A DNA stretch of 64,000 nucleotides from Paragemmobacter amnigenus (GTDB lineage: Bacteria; Pseudomonadota; Alphaproteobacteria; Rhodobacterales; Rhodobacteraceae), in NCBI RefSeq assembly GCF_009908265.2, contig NZ_JAAATX020000005.1, forward strand, positions 248,001-312,000, read 5' to 3'. The notes beneath the pieces are model-generated. The model ran no database searches and was not told where the DNA came from. It was given only the letters and a program-made list of their open reading frames with translations. Position 1 is the stretch's first letter. The number at the start of each line of letters is the position of its first letter. Below, piece after piece: positions 37,503 through 46,416 of this stretch. The position numbers were made by a program, and so were the translations under genes.

Positions 37503-37900
37503 CGAAGATCATCCTCGTCTCTGCCGTCGCCCTGATCGACACCGAGGGTCGCGTCCTTCTGGCCCAGCGGCCCGAGGGCAAGTCGCTGGCCGGCCTGTGG
37601 GAATTCCCCGGCGGCAAGGTCGAACAGGGCGAATCGCCCGAAGCCGCCCTGATCCGCGAACTGCACGAGGAATTGGGCATCGACACATGGGCAAGCTGCC
37701 TTGCCCCCCTGACCTTTGCCAGCCACAGCTATCCCGACTTCCACCTTCTGATGCCGCTTTTCGCCTGCCGCCGCTGGAACGGCATCCCGCAGGGGCGCGA
37801 GGGGCAGCGTCTGGCATGGGTCCGCGCCCGCGATCTGAAAGATTACCCGATGCCGCCCGCCGATATCCCCCTCATTCCGATCCTGCGCGACTGGCTCTGA
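37499..37900 (+). CDS. mutT: MutT-like 8-oxo-dGTP diphosphatase (NUDIX)
   Basis: 133 residues. The NUDIX box is GGKVEQGESPEAALIRELHEELGI, preceded by AQRPEGKSLAGLWEFPGGK as in MutT. It sanitises oxidised nucleotides to prevent G-to-T mutations. The start is GTG at 37499, overlapping the argJ TGA by 4 nt, indicating translational coupling; argJ-mutT adjacency is common in this order. Confidence 0.93.
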   Translation: MTKIILVSAVALIDTEGRVLLAQRPEGKSLAGLWEFPGGKVEQGESPEAALIRELHEELGIDTWASCLAPLTFASHSYPDFHLLMPLFACRRWNGIPQGREGQRLAWVRARDLKDYPMPPADIPLIPILRDWL

Positions 37901-38004
37901 CACGGGCACAAGAAAAATGCGGGAATCGCCCCTTTGGGGCAACTTTTCGCTTTGCATCCCTGCCGCGCAGGTTAACCTGTCCTAGTCTTCGGGGGGAGAA
38001 AACG

Positions 38005-38145
38005 ATGATCAGGACAATCACCATCGGTAGCTGCGTATCCGTGCAGGGCGTTGTCGTGGGCCAGTTGGCCGATGGCAAGGTCATGGTCCGCGTGGACGAG
38101 AAAACCTTTGTCGGCTATCCGGTGCAGGCCGCCCGCGCCTCCTGA
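38005..38145 (+). CDS. Small protein of unknown function (46 residues)
   Basis: MIRTITIGSCVSVQGVVVGQ is followed by a short basic/acidic stretch ending VQAARAS. It has a near-perfect ribosome-binding site (GGGGGGAG, 6 nt before the ATG) and a strong bidirectional terminator just after it, so it is likely translated. The sequence looks like one small beta-barrel or SH3-like repeat (GQLADGKVMVRVDEKTFVGYPV). A larger frame upstream overlaps mutT and was rejected. Function unknown. Confidence 0.65.
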   Translation: MIRTITIGSCVSVQGVVVGQLADGKVMVRVDEKTFVGYPVQAARAS

Positions 38146-38164
38146 TCTTCCGACCCGTCACGCA

Positions 38165-38194
38165 AAAGGGCCGGGCATCGCTGCCCGGCCCTTT
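38165..38194. terminator. Bidirectional terminator between small ORF and infB
   Basis: AAAGGGCCGGGCA / TGCCCGGCCCTTT, a 13-bp perfect stem with TCGC loop. On the minus strand four Ts follow, so it serves infB; on the plus strand it also closes the 38005 gene. Confidence 0.85.
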
Positions 38195-38213
38195 GTCATT
38201 CTGTCCGACCGGA

Positions 38214-40799
38214 TCAGGCCAGCGTGCGCTGGACTTCCTCGCGCTCGAAGATCTCGATCACGTCGCCCGCGCGGATATCCTCATAGCGTTCGAAGGCCAT
38301 GCCGCATTCCTGACCGGACTGCACTTCCTTGACCTCGTCCTTGAAGCGCTTGAGCGTCTTGAGCGTCCCTTCGTGGATGACCACGTTGTCGCGCAGCAGA
38401 CGCACGCCCGCCGACCGCCGTGCCACCCCTTCGGTGACCAGACAGCCCGCCACGTTGCCCACGCCGGTGATGCGGAAGACCTCCTGGATCTTCGCGTAAC
38501 CGATGAAGTTCTCGCGCACTTCGGCCTTGAGCAGGCCGGAGGCCGCTTTCTTGATGTCGTCGATCAGGTCGTAGATGATCGAGTAATAGCGGATCTCGAC
38601 GCCCTTCTGCTGGGCCGAGTTCCGCGCCGTCGCATTGGCGCGCACGTTGAAGCCGATGATCGGCGCACGCGACGCCTCGGCCAGACCAACGTCCGAATCG
38701 GTGATCGCGCCGACGCCGTAATGCAGCACGCGCACGCGCACCTCGTCGTTGCCGACCTTCTCCAGCGCCTGCACGATGGCCTCGGCAGACCCCTGCACGT
38801 CGGCCTTCACCAGCACCGGCAGTTCCGACACGTCCAGATCGGCCTTGGCCTTCGCCATCAGCTGCTCCAGCGTGGTCGCAGCACCCGCCGCGGCGCGCTT
38901 GTCCTTGGCGGCCTTCTCGCGGTAATCCGCGATCTCGCGCGCCTGCGCCTCGGTTTCAACAACGTTCAGCACGTCACCGGCTTCCGGCGTGCCGTTCAGA
39001 CCCAGCACCTCGACCGGCACCGACGGACCGGCTTCCGCCACCGTCTCGCCCTTGTCGTTGATGAGCGCGCGGACCTTGCCCCACTTCTCGCCCACGACGA
39101 AGATGTCGCCGCGCTTCAGCGTGCCGTTCTGCACCAGAACCGTCGCCACGGGGCCACGGCCCACGTCCAGCTTGGCCTCGATCACCGCACCCGACGCCGC
39201 CCGATTCGGGTTCGCCCGCAGTTCCAGGATTTCGGCCTGAAGGGCGATGGCTTCCAGCAGGTTGTCCAGACCCTTGCCCGTCTTGGCCGAAACCTCGACG
39301 TCCTGCACTTCACCCGACATCTGTTCGACGACGACTTCATGCTGCAGCAGGTCCGTGCGCACCTTCTGCGGGTTCGCATCCGGCTTGTCGCACTTGTTGA
39401 TGGCGACGATCATCGGCACCTTCGCCGCCTTGGCGTGGTTGATCGCCTCGATGGTCTGCGGCATCACCGCGTCATCGGCGGCCACCACCAGCACCACGAT
39501 ATCCGTCACCTGCGCGCCACGGGCCCGCATCGAGGTAAAGGCCGCGTGGCCGGGCGTATCCAGGAAGGACACCAGCGCGCCATTGGGCGTCTTCACCTGA
39601 TAGGCGCCGATATGCTGCGTGATCCCGCCCGCTTCGCCCGACACGACATTGGCCTTGCGGATGGCGTCCAGCAGCGAGGTCTTGCCGTGGTCGACGTGAC
39701 CCATGATCGTGACGATCGGCGGGCGCGGCTGCAGGTCCTCGTCGCGGTCCGCGACCGTCTCGATGGCCTGTTCCACGTCCGAATCGGACACGCGCACCGC
39801 GCGGTGGCCGAATTCCTCGATCACCAGTTCGGCGGTATCGGCGTCGACGGTCTGGTTCATGGTGACCATCATGCCCATCTTCATCAGCGCCTTGACCACA
39901 TCGGCGGCGCGTTCCGCCATCCGGTTCGCCAGTTCGCTGACCACGATGGTTTCGGGCAGCTGCACGTCGCGCACCTGCTTTTCGGCCTTCTGGCCAAAGC
40001 CCATCGCCTTTTGCCGCGCCTTTTCCTGCTTGCGCTTCATCGCGGCAAGCGACCGCTGGCGGCCGCCTTCGTCGGAAATCGCATCCGACAGGGTCAGCTT
40101 GCCCGCGCGGCGGCCATCGTCGCCCTTGGTCTTGCCACGGTCACGATCCGTTGCCCGTTCGTCCCGCTCGCGCTCCGACTTGCGGGGCGCAAGGGCGGGG
40201 CGCATCGTGCCACCGCCACGGGTTTCCTCGCCCGGGGCCGCAGGGGCCGCCGACGGTTCCGCCTTGGCAGTCGCGGCAGGGGCGGGGGCAGCGGCGGATT
40301 TCGGGCGGGTGCCCAGAATCTCGGCCTTGCGCGCGGCGGCAGCGGCGGCTTTCGCCTCCTCGGCCGCGCGGGCGGCGCGTTCCTCTTCCTCGGCCTTGGC
40401 GCGCAGGGCGGCTTCGCGCTCGCGATCCTCGCGCTCCTTGGCTTCCATCTCTTCGCGGCGGCGCTGGCGATCTTCCTCGCGGGCGCGCTCTTCCTCGGCG
40501 CGGCGAAGCGCGTCTTCCTGCTCGCGCGCCTTGGCGGCCTTCAGGGCCGCCAGACGGCGCTCCATCTCGGCATCCGAAATGCCCGCGGGCCGCTTCGAGG
40601 GATCGCCCAGATGCGGGCTAGCCCCGGCGGCCCCGCCAGCACCTGCGGCACCGGGTTTGGTCGGAACCACCACGCGCTTGCGCTTGACCTCAACAGCCAC
40701 GCTTTTGGTGCGCCCGTGGCTGAAGCTTTGCTTCACCTGTCCGGGACCACGCGCGCCGCCACCCAAGCCAAGGGGTTTCTTGCCGTCAGTATCGCTCAT
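38214..40799 (-). CDS. infB: Translation initiation factor IF-2
   Basis: 861-residue GTPase that brings fMet-tRNA to the 30S subunit. After an alphaproteobacterial IF2-associated head ([32 protein letters not shown]) comes a highly charged Ala/Glu/Arg coiled-coil-like linker (residues ~75-170). The G domain follows with [22 protein letters not shown] and NKCDKP, and the C-terminal fMet-tRNA-binding domains complete the protein. Its start overlaps the ylxR stop (ATGA). Last gene of the rimP operon. Confidence 0.98.
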   Translation of the reverse strand: MSDTDGKKPLGLGGGARGPGQVKQSFSHGRTKSVAVEVKRKRVVVPTKPGAAGAGGAAGASPHLGDPSKRPAGISDAEMERRLAALKAAKAREQEDALRRAEEERAREEDRQRRREEMEAKEREDREREAALRAKAEEEERAARAAEEAKAAAAAARKAEILGTRPKSAAAPAPAATAKAEPSAAPAAPGEETRGGGTMRPALAPRKSERERDERATDRDRGKTKGDDGRRAGKLTLSDAISDEGGRQRSLAAMKRKQEKARQKAMGFGQKAEKQVRDVQLPETIVVSELANRMAERAADVVKALMKMGMMVTMNQTVDADTAELVIEEFGHRAVRVSDSDVEQAIETVADRDEDLQPRPPIVTIMGHVDHGKTSLLDAIRKANVVSGEAGGITQHIGAYQVKTPNGALVSFLDTPGHAAFTSMRARGAQVTDIVVLVVAADDAVMPQTIEAINHAKAAKVPMIVAINKCDKPDANPQKVRTDLLQHEVVVEQMSGEVQDVEVSAKTGKGLDNLLEAIALQAEILELRANPNRAASGAVIEAKLDVGRGPVATVLVQNGTLKRGDIFVVGEKWGKVRALINDKGETVAEAGPSVPVEVLGLNGTPEAGDVLNVVETEAQAREIADYREKAAKDKRAAAGAATTLEQLMAKAKADLDVSELPVLVKADVQGSAEAIVQALEKVGNDEVRVRVLHYGVGAITDSDVGLAEASRAPIIGFNVRANATARNSAQQKGVEIRYYSIIYDLIDDIKKAASGLLKAEVRENFIGYAKIQEVFRITGVGNVAGCLVTEGVARRSAGVRLLRDNVVIHEGTLKTLKRFKDEVKEVQSGQECGMAFERYEDIRAGDVIEIFEREEVQRTLA

Positions 40800-41428
40800 G
40801 CCGTCTTCGTATCCTCTCCGGCGGAAATCCCGCCGACATGCCCGCGGACTCCCGCAAGCCTTGCCGCTTCCTCTACAACACGCTGTCCGAGTCCACCAGC
40901 CGCAAGCGCGGCGTGTATGGCACGTTCGCGCCCGAATGCCAAACCCAATTCCCCCGAGGAAAGACAGCCGATGAAGCCGCCCTCGCCTTCGGGTGGATGC
41001 AGCTTGGTCTTGCCGCGTTCCGACCCGTCACTCGCCTGGATCAGGACACGCGCCCGACCCTTCACAAGCCATTCCTTCACCTTCTCGTATCCGGTGACCG
41101 CCTCGCCCGCCTTGCGTGCCATCGACAGCGTGTCCAGCACCCGTCGCAGCAGCTGCGCCTCGATCAGGTCCGACAGCCCGTCGGGTGCCTTCACCGGCTG
41201 GCGCGCGGCGCGGGAGAACAATCCCTTCGCCGCCGCCTTGTCGATCGCCTTGCGGTCCGCGGCGACATACATGCCGCGCCCCGGCAGACGTCCCAGAACA
41301 TCGGGCACCACCATCGCGTCGGGCCCGACCACGAACCGGATCAGCCCGCCCTTGGGCTGGCTCTCGCCGGAAACGATGCACTTGCGTTCCGGTTCGTCCT
41401 GATCCTTTTCCCGGCCACCCCGCGTCAT
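40796..41428 (-). CDS. ylxR: YlxR/L7Ae two-domain RNA-binding protein
   Basis: 210 residues. The N-terminal YlxR domain ([39 protein letters not shown]) is fused to an L7Ae-like RNA-binding domain ([34 protein letters not shown]). In Firmicutes these two domains are separate genes (ylxR, ylxQ) at the same locus; alphaproteobacteria carry the fusion. Probable role in ribosome or RNA metabolism; YlxR has been described as an RNase P modulator in other bacteria. The ATG at 41428 has GGGAGAG upstream. It lies 25 nt after nusA and overlaps infB by 4 nt. Confidence 0.88.
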   Translation of the reverse strand: MTRGGREKDQDEPERKCIVSGESQPKGGLIRFVVGPDAMVVPDVLGRLPGRGMYVAADRKAIDKAAAKGLFSRAARQPVKAPDGLSDLIEAQLLRRVLDTLSMARKAGEAVTGYEKVKEWLVKGRARVLIQASDGSERGKTKLHPPEGEGGFIGCLSSGELGLAFGRERAIHAALAAGGLGQRVVEEAARLAGVRGHVGGISAGEDTKTA

Positions 41429-41453
41429 GGGCGCGCTCTCCCGAGGCCTGCGA

Positions 41454-43070
41454 TCAGGCCTCGGCCTCCTCGTCTTCGCCCTCGACCTCTTCCGCATCGG
41501 CCTGGGCGAGTTCGGTGGGATCGACCCAGCCCAGCATGACGCGTGCGGTCATGATCAGGTGCTGCGCCTCTTCCAGCGACATGTCGAACTTCTCGAGGAC
41601 GCCTTCGTCCTTCTTGCGCTGGCCGTTCTCGGTCGTCCAGCCGCCGGCCAGTTCCCAGTCGGCGCAGGTGGCGAAATCTTCCAGCGTCTTGATGCCGTCC
41701 TTCGCCAGTGCCTCCACCATCTGGGGAGTGAGCCCCTCGAAGTCAATCAGGCTGTCCTCGACACCCATCGCGCGGGCGGCTTCCAGCGCCTTGCGGTTCT
41801 GCTCTTCCAGGAAGTCGCGCGCACGGGCCTGCAACTCGCCCGCCGTATCCTCGTCAAAGCCGTCGATGGACAGCAGTTCGTCCACATCGACATAGGCCAC
41901 TTCTTCCAGATTGGTGAAGCCTTCCGCGACCAGCAGTTGCGCCATCATCTCGTCCACGTCCAGCGTGTCCATGAACAGCTTGGTGCGTTCCGCGAATTCG
42001 GCCTGACGGCGCTGCGATTCCTCGGCCTCGGTCATGATGTCGATGTCCAGACCGGTCAGCTGGCTTGCCAGACGCACGTTCTGGCCGCGACGGCCGATGG
42101 CCAGCGAAAGCTGCTCGTCGGGCACCACGACCTCGATCTTGCCGGCTTCCTCGTCGATCACGACCTTGGACACCTCGGCCGGTTGCAGCGCGTTCACAAG
42201 GAACGTCGCCTGATCCTGGTTCCACGGGATGATGTCGATCTTCTCGCCCTGCAACTCGTTCACCACGGCCTGCACGCGGCTGCCGCGCATACCGACGCAG
42301 GCGCCGACCGGGTCGATGGAGTTGTCATAGGAAATCACGGCGATCTTCGCGCGCGAACCGGGGTCGCGGGCGACGGCCTTGATCTCGATGATGCCGTCGT
42401 AAATCTCCGGCACTTCCATCTTGAACAGTTCCGCCATGAATTGCGGGTCGGTCCGCGACAGGAAGACCTGCGGACCCCGCGCCTCGCGCCGCACGTCCTT
42501 GATATAGCAGCGGATGCGGTCGTTCGGGCGATAGGCTTCGCGACCGATCTTCTCGTTCCGACGCAGGATGCCTTCACCGCGGCCGATGTCGACGATGATG
42601 TTGCCGTATTCCTCGCGCTTGACGACACCGTTGATGATGCTGCCCTTGCGGTCCTTGAATTCCTCGTACTGGCGATCCCGCTCGGCCTCGCGGACCTTCT
42701 GCAGGATCACCTGCTTGGCCGACTGCGCGGCGATCCGGCCCAGATCGACGGGCGGAACCTCGTCGATCACCTCGTCGCCCACCTTGGGGTCGGCCAGATA
42801 GGATTTCGCCTGCTTCACCGTCAGCTGCGCGTGGTGATTCTCCAGCGCCTCATCCTCGACCACGGTGCGGATGCGGGCAAAGGTCGCGCGGCCCGTCTTG
42901 CGGTCGATCTTCACGCGGATGTCCAGCTCGGACCCGTAGCGCGACTTCGCGGCGCGGGCGAGGCTCTCTTCCATCGCCTGGATCACCAGATCCGGGTCGA
43001 TCATCTTCTCCCGCGCCACGGCCTCGGCCGTTTGCAGAAGTTCAAGCTGGTTCGCAGAGGTGATTGCCAT
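41454..43070 (-). CDS. nusA: Transcription termination/antitermination factor NusA
   Basis: 538 residues: N-terminal RNA-polymerase-binding domain ([19 protein letters not shown]), S1 domain ([24 protein letters not shown]), two KH domains ([38 protein letters not shown]...[13 protein letters not shown]) and a C-terminal helix-hairpin-helix plus acidic extension ending EGEDEEAEA. Controls pausing, intrinsic termination and rRNA antitermination. It is 16 nt after rimP; the operon leader upstream carries a possible attenuator that NusA itself could act on. Confidence 0.98.
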   Translation of the reverse strand: MAITSANQLELLQTAEAVAREKMIDPDLVIQAMEESLARAAKSRYGSELDIRVKIDRKTGRATFARIRTVVEDEALENHHAQLTVKQAKSYLADPKVGDEVIDEVPPVDLGRIAAQSAKQVILQKVREAERDRQYEEFKDRKGSIINGVVKREEYGNIIVDIGRGEGILRRNEKIGREAYRPNDRIRCYIKDVRREARGPQVFLSRTDPQFMAELFKMEVPEIYDGIIEIKAVARDPGSRAKIAVISYDNSIDPVGACVGMRGSRVQAVVNELQGEKIDIIPWNQDQATFLVNALQPAEVSKVVIDEEAGKIEVVVPDEQLSLAIGRRGQNVRLASQLTGLDIDIMTEAEESQRRQAEFAERTKLFMDTLDVDEMMAQLLVAEGFTNLEEVAYVDVDELLSIDGFDEDTAGELQARARDFLEEQNRKALEAARAMGVEDSLIDFEGLTPQMVEALAKDGIKTLEDFATCADWELAGGWTTENGQRKKDEGVLEKFDMSLEEAQHLIMTARVMLGWVDPTELAQADAEEVEGEDEEAEA

Positions 43071-43086
43071 GATGGCCTCCGGCTGG

Positions 43087-43704
43087 TCAGTGTTTCGTCT
43101 CGGGCGCGTCGGGGGCGGTGTCGCCCTCGTCCTCGCCTTCGAATTCTTCGATGTCGGTGAACTTCGTCTCGTCGATGACGCCCGATGCCTTGCGCTGGCG
43201 CAGCATCTCGGCGATCAGCTCGTCGGTCAGGATCAGCTTGGCGTCCGACAGCCAGTCGAACTTCAGCCCGATCGTCACCGCCTCGCCGCCCTCCTCGATC
43301 TCGATCAGGACCTCGTCGCCCTCGGTCCCCTGCAGCACGCCCTTGAACCGGCGGCGCCCGTCGATCAGTTCGGTCGTCTCGATGCGGGCCTCGTAATCCA
43401 CCCACATGTCGAAATCCTTCAACCGCGTCAGAGGCCGGTCGATGCCGGGGGACGACACCTCAAGGACGTAATTCTCCTCGATCGGGTCTTCCACATCCAG
43501 AACGGCGGACACGGCGGTGGAAATCGCGGCGCAGTCGTCCACCTCGATCCCGCCTTCGGGACGGTCGGCCATGATCTGCAACACGCGCGTCCGGCCGCCC
43601 ATCAGACGGATACGGACCAGCTCGAACCCCAGCCCCTCGATGACGGGGCCGACGATGTCCGCAAGGCGGCGGTCGATGGCGGTCTTGGCGATCAGATCGG
43701 TCAT
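43087..43704 (-). CDS. rimP: Ribosome maturation factor RimP
   Basis: 205-residue protein needed for 30S subunit maturation. Family features: [28 protein letters not shown]-like [29 protein letters not shown] and the C-terminal SH3-like domain ([22 protein letters not shown]). The tail is longer and more acidic than in E. coli. First gene of rimP-nusA-ylxR-infB. Only a weak GGAA lies upstream of the ATG at 43704. Confidence 0.95.
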   Translation of the reverse strand: MTDLIAKTAIDRRLADIVGPVIEGLGFELVRIRLMGGRTRVLQIMADRPEGGIEVDDCAAISTAVSAVLDVEDPIEENYVLEVSSPGIDRPLTRLKDFDMWVDYEARIETTELIDGRRRFKGVLQGTEGDEVLIEIEEGGEAVTIGLKFDWLSDAKLILTDELIAEMLRQRKASGVIDETKFTDIEEFEGEDEGDTAPDAPETKH

Positions 43705-43716
43705 GGGTTCCGTGCG

Positions 43717-43745
43717 AAAACAAAAAAGCGGGCACAGCGGCCCGC
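43717..43745 (-). terminator. Intrinsic terminator in the rimP leader (attenuator candidate)
   Basis: On the minus strand GCGGGC (43745-43740), six-base loop, GCCCGC (43733-43728), then TTTTTTG and TTTT. It lies about 13 nt before the rimP ATG and inside its transcribed leader, so it would cut off rimP-nusA-infB unless antiterminated. The loop plus adjacent base is complementary to the 5' part of the leader (43783-43789). Confidence 0.65.
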
Positions 43746-43797
43746 GTGTCAGGTTCGGTGGGGCCGGGTTTGGACCCCGACACCGCTGTTGCAGGGG

Positions 43798-43826
43798 GAT
43801 ATACGCACGGGGGGCCGAGTCTGCAA
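43798..43826 (-). promoter_or_regulatory. Promoter of the rimP-nusA-infB operon
   Basis: Minus-strand TTGCAG (43826-43821), 17-base spacer, TATATC (43803-43798). Initiation near 43791 gives a leader of about 87 nt containing the attenuator-like terminator. Confidence 0.7.
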
Positions 43827-43845
43827 GGGTTATTGCAGGCTGTGC

Positions 43846-44823
43846 CTACCGCCCCAACCCGCGCAGGTTGTCCATCGCCCGCACCAGCCCCTCGCTGATC
43901 CCCGGTTCCGACAGGGCATGTCCCGCCATCGGGATCAGCCGGATCTCGCAGGCATCCCAGCCCTGCGCCAGTTTCCACGCCGCCAGCGGCGGGCAGATCA
44001 TGTCATAGCGGCCCTGAATGATGGTCGCGGGGATATGCTTGATCCGCGCCTTCTCGCGCAGGATCCAGCCGTCCTCCTCCAGAAAGCCGCCATTGTGGAA
44101 ATAATGGTTCTCCAGCCGCGCGAAGGCGCGGGCATATTCCGCCGGGCTTTCCCCCATCGCGCCGTCATTGTGGATCGAGGCCAGCGCGTTTTCCCAGTTC
44201 GCCCAGATACGACCGAAGCGCGTCTCTTCCATCACGTTGCCGGAAAACAGCCGCCGGTGATAGGCCGCGATCAGATCACCCCGCTCGTCCGACGGAATCG
44301 CATTCACGAACCGCGCCCAGAGCTCGGGGAAGAACGCCCCCGCGCCGCCGCCATAGAACCAGTCCAGCTCCGCCCGCGTCATCAGGAACACGCCGCGCAG
44401 CACCATGGCCGACACCCGCTCGGGATGTGAGATGGCATAGACCAGCGCCAGCGTGGCCCCCCAGCTTCCGCCAAAGCAGACCCAGCGGGAAATCCCCAGT
44501 TCCTTGCGGATCACCTCGATATCCGACACCAGATGCCACGTCGTGTTCTGGATCACGCTGGCATGGGGCCGCGACCGCCCGCATCCGCGCTGGTCGAACA
44601 GGATCACGCGGAACGCGGTCGGGTCGAAATACCGCCGCATCGCGGGGCTGCACCCGCCCCCGGGCCCCCCATGCAGCACGACGACCGGAATCCCTTCCGG
44701 ATTGCCGCATTGCTCGACATAGATGCGGTGACCGTCGCCCATGTCGATGACCCGCTGATCGAACGGGTCGATCGGCGGGTAAAGAAATTCGACTGCGCGC
44801 TTTTGGCCTGATCTGTGATCCAT
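43846..44823 (-). CDS. pip: Proline iminopeptidase
   Basis: 325-residue alpha/beta-hydrolase (peptidase family S33) removing N-terminal proline from peptides. Oxyanion/HGGPGGG motif in [22 protein letters not shown], nucleophile in [12 protein letters not shown], Asp in GRYDMICPP and catalytic His in [10 protein letters not shown]. The ATG at 44823 lies 8 nt after a good -10 box, so the mRNA should have almost no leader. Divergent from ubiG. Confidence 0.95.
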   Translation of the reverse strand: MDHRSGQKRAVEFLYPPIDPFDQRVIDMGDGHRIYVEQCGNPEGIPVVVLHGGPGGGCSPAMRRYFDPTAFRVILFDQRGCGRSRPHASVIQNTTWHLVSDIEVIRKELGISRWVCFGGSWGATLALVYAISHPERVSAMVLRGVFLMTRAELDWFYGGGAGAFFPELWARFVNAIPSDERGDLIAAYHRRLFSGNVMEETRFGRIWANWENALASIHNDGAMGESPAEYARAFARLENHYFHNGGFLEEDGWILREKARIKHIPATIIQGRYDMICPPLAAWKLAQGWDACEIRLIPMAGHALSEPGISEGLVRAMDNLRGLGR

Positions 44824-44831
44824 CGCTGCCC

Positions 44832-44860
44832 TATATATCGCGCATCGACGCATGTTCCAA
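44832..44860 (-). promoter_or_regulatory. Promoter of pip
   Basis: Minus-strand TTGGAA (44860-44855), 17-base spacer, TATATA (44837-44832). Initiation falls about 2 nt upstream of, or at, the pip ATG, predicting a near-leaderless transcript. Confidence 0.65.
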
Positions 44861-44879
44861 AGTCAAACGAGAGGCAGCC

Positions 44880-45617
44880 ATGACGATCACCACAGTCGAC
44901 CCGTCCGAGGTCGCCAAATTCGAGGCGATGGCCGCCGAATGGTGGGACCCCAACGGCAAGTTCAAACCGCTCCACATGCTCAACCCCTGCCGTCTCGACT
45001 ATATCACACGGCAGATCGCAGCGGAATTTGACCGCGACCTGACGCAGCCGCAGCCCTTTGCGGGCCTGCGGATCCTCGACATCGGCTGCGGCGGGGGGCT
45101 TCTGTCCGAACCGATGGCGCGGCTTGGCGCCGATGTGGTGGGGGCCGATGCCGCGCCCCGCAACATCCCCGTGGCCCAACTCCACGCCGCGCAATCCGGC
45201 CTGACCATCGACTACCGCCACACCACCGCCGAAGACCTCGCCGCCGCCGGAGAGCGATTCGACGTGGTCCTGAACATGGAGGTGGTCGAACACGTGGCCG
45301 ACCCGCAGGCCTATCTGACCGCCTGCCAGACGCTTCTGAAACAGGGCGGGCTGATGGTCTGCTCCACCCTGAACCGGAACCCCAAGAGCTTCGTCATGGC
45401 GATCATCGGCGCGGAATACGTGATGCGCTGGCTGCCGAAGGGCACGCATGACTGGTCGAAATTCATCACCCCGGACGAGCTTTACGCCCTGATCCGCAAC
45501 GCGGGCCTCGACCCCGTCGACCGCAAGGGGATGGTCTTCAACCCCGTCTCCTGGTCCTGGTCCCTGTCCTCGCGCGACCTGTCCTGCAACTACGTCACGG
45601 CCAGCGTGAAACGGTAG
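44880..45617 (+). CDS. ubiG: Ubiquinone biosynthesis O-methyltransferase
   Basis: 245-residue SAM-dependent enzyme performing both O-methylations of ubiquinone synthesis. SAM motif [26 protein letters not shown], and the UbiG-typical [22 protein letters not shown] and [23 protein letters not shown] precedes the ATG. Divergent from pip. Confidence 0.97.
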   Translation: MTITTVDPSEVAKFEAMAAEWWDPNGKFKPLHMLNPCRLDYITRQIAAEFDRDLTQPQPFAGLRILDIGCGGGLLSEPMARLGADVVGADAAPRNIPVAQLHAAQSGLTIDYRHTTAEDLAAAGERFDVVLNMEVVEHVADPQAYLTACQTLLKQGGLMVCSTLNRNPKSFVMAIIGAEYVMRWLPKGTHDWSKFITPDELYALIRNAGLDPVDRKGMVFNPVSWSWSLSSRDLSCNYVTASVKR

Positions 45618-45640
45618 ATGCCCCACCCGCGACGGGACAC

Positions 45641-45670
45641 TTGAAAATATGCTCTCAGGGGCATATTTTC
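45641..45670 (+). promoter_or_regulatory. Promoter and operator of the toxin-antitoxin pair
   Basis: TTGAAA (45641-45646), 17-base spacer, TATTTT (45664-45669). Overlapping both boxes is a perfect 10-bp inverted repeat, GAAAATATGC (45643-45652) and GCATATTTTC (45661-45670), with an 8-base spacer. This is the layout expected for autorepression by an HTH antitoxin. Initiation would be at the toxin ATG (45676), making the mRNA leaderless. Confidence 0.75.
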
Positions 45671-45675
45671 CCCGC

Positions 45676-46035
45676 ATGTGGAGTATCGAGTATACCGACG
45701 AATTCGCGGAATGGTGGGCGACCCTGCCCGAAGCGGGACAGGAAGACATCGATGCCCATGTCCAGCGGCTGGAGGTGCGGGGGCCCAACCTTCCCTTTCC
45801 CTGCAGCAGCGGGATCGCGGGCAGCCGGCACGACGATATGCACGAACTCCGCGTGTAAAGTCAGGGGCATCCGCTCCGCATCTTCTATGCCTTCGATCCC
45901 CGCCGCTCGGCCATCCTGCTGATCGGCGGCGACAAGACGGGGGATGACCGTTTCTACGACCGCATGATCCCGATTGCGGACGACCTGTATGACCAGCACC
46001 TGCGCGACCTCAAGGACGAAGGATTGATCGAATGA
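45676..46035 (+). pseudogene. RelE/HigB-like (Gp49 family) toxin interrupted by a nonsense codon
   Basis: The reading frame encodes 60 residues (MWSIEYTDEFAEWWATLPEA... to MHELRV), meets TAA at 45856-45858, and then continues without shift for 58 more (SQGHPLRIFYAFDPRRSAIL, DKTGDDRFYDRMIPIADDLYD) to a TGA at 46033. Both halves together match a phage Gp49-like RelE/HigB toxin of about 119 residues; the first half alone lacks the catalytic basic region. A CAA-to-TAA transition at a glutamine codon (VQSQG in place of V-stop-SQG) explains it. The end overlaps the antitoxin ATG by 4 nt. Toxin activity is probably lost unless the stop is read through or is a sequencing error. Confidence 0.82.
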
Positions 46036-46361
46036 CCGGACGCACCCCCTTTTCCGAACTCCGCGCCCGCATGTCGCCTGCGTCGCAGGCCCGCGCCACG
46101 GCGAAATCCGGCCTTCTGGAACAGGAGATGGCGCTCGCCGAACTCCGCCGCGCGATGAAACTGTCGCAGGAAGAGATCGCCGCCGCCCTGAACATCAATC
46201 AGGCCTCCGTTGCCCGCATGGAAAAGCGGACCGACATGTATATCGGCACGCTCCGCCGCTTCGTGCAGGCGATGGGGGGCGAGTTGGACATCATCGCCCG
46301 CTTTCCCGACCGCCAGATCCGGATCGACCAGTTCCGCGACCTTGCCGCGCCCGAAGGCTGA
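46032..46361 (+). CDS. XRE-type HTH antitoxin
   Basis: 109 residues with a helix-turn-helix in the middle (ALAELRRAMKLSQEEIAAALNINQASVARMEKRTDMYIGTL), the usual architecture for antitoxins paired with Gp49-like toxins (toxin gene first, as here). It should bind the inverted repeat at 45643-45670 and repress its own operon. The gene is intact although its toxin is broken, so it may survive as a plain regulator or as an anti-addiction element. Confidence 0.88.
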   Translation: MTGRTPFSELRARMSPASQARATAKSGLLEQEMALAELRRAMKLSQEEIAAALNINQASVARMEKRTDMYIGTLRRFVQAMGGELDIIARFPDRQIRIDQFRDLAAPEG

Positions 46362-46368
46362 AACGCAA

Positions 46369-46398
46369 AAGGGGCGGCCCCTGCGGACCGCCCCCCTT
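46369..46398. terminator. Bidirectional hairpin between antitoxin and GMC gene
   Basis: GGGGCGG (46371-46377) pairs with CCGCCCC (46388-46394); flanking A's and T's extend the stem and give U-tract-like ends in both directions. It closes the convergent antitoxin and GMC dehydrogenase genes. Confidence 0.6.
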
Positions 46399-46416
46399 CG
46401 TCCCTTGCGGAACGTG

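Noticed and set aside
38193-41402. A plus-strand open frame of about 1070 codons across infB and ylxR
   Set aside because: Antisense shadow of infB and ylxR; low-complexity Arg/Gly/Ala sequence mirrors the charged linker of IF-2.
43741-43845. A tRNA gene upstream of rimP, as in the E. coli metY-rimP arrangement
   Set aside because: No acceptor stem, T-arm or anticodon arm can be folded; the segment is a promoter and structured leader.
45643-45670. The 10-bp palindrome as a terminator of ubiG
   Set aside because: The stem is AT-rich and overlaps a well-spaced promoter in front of the toxin, so an operator fits better.
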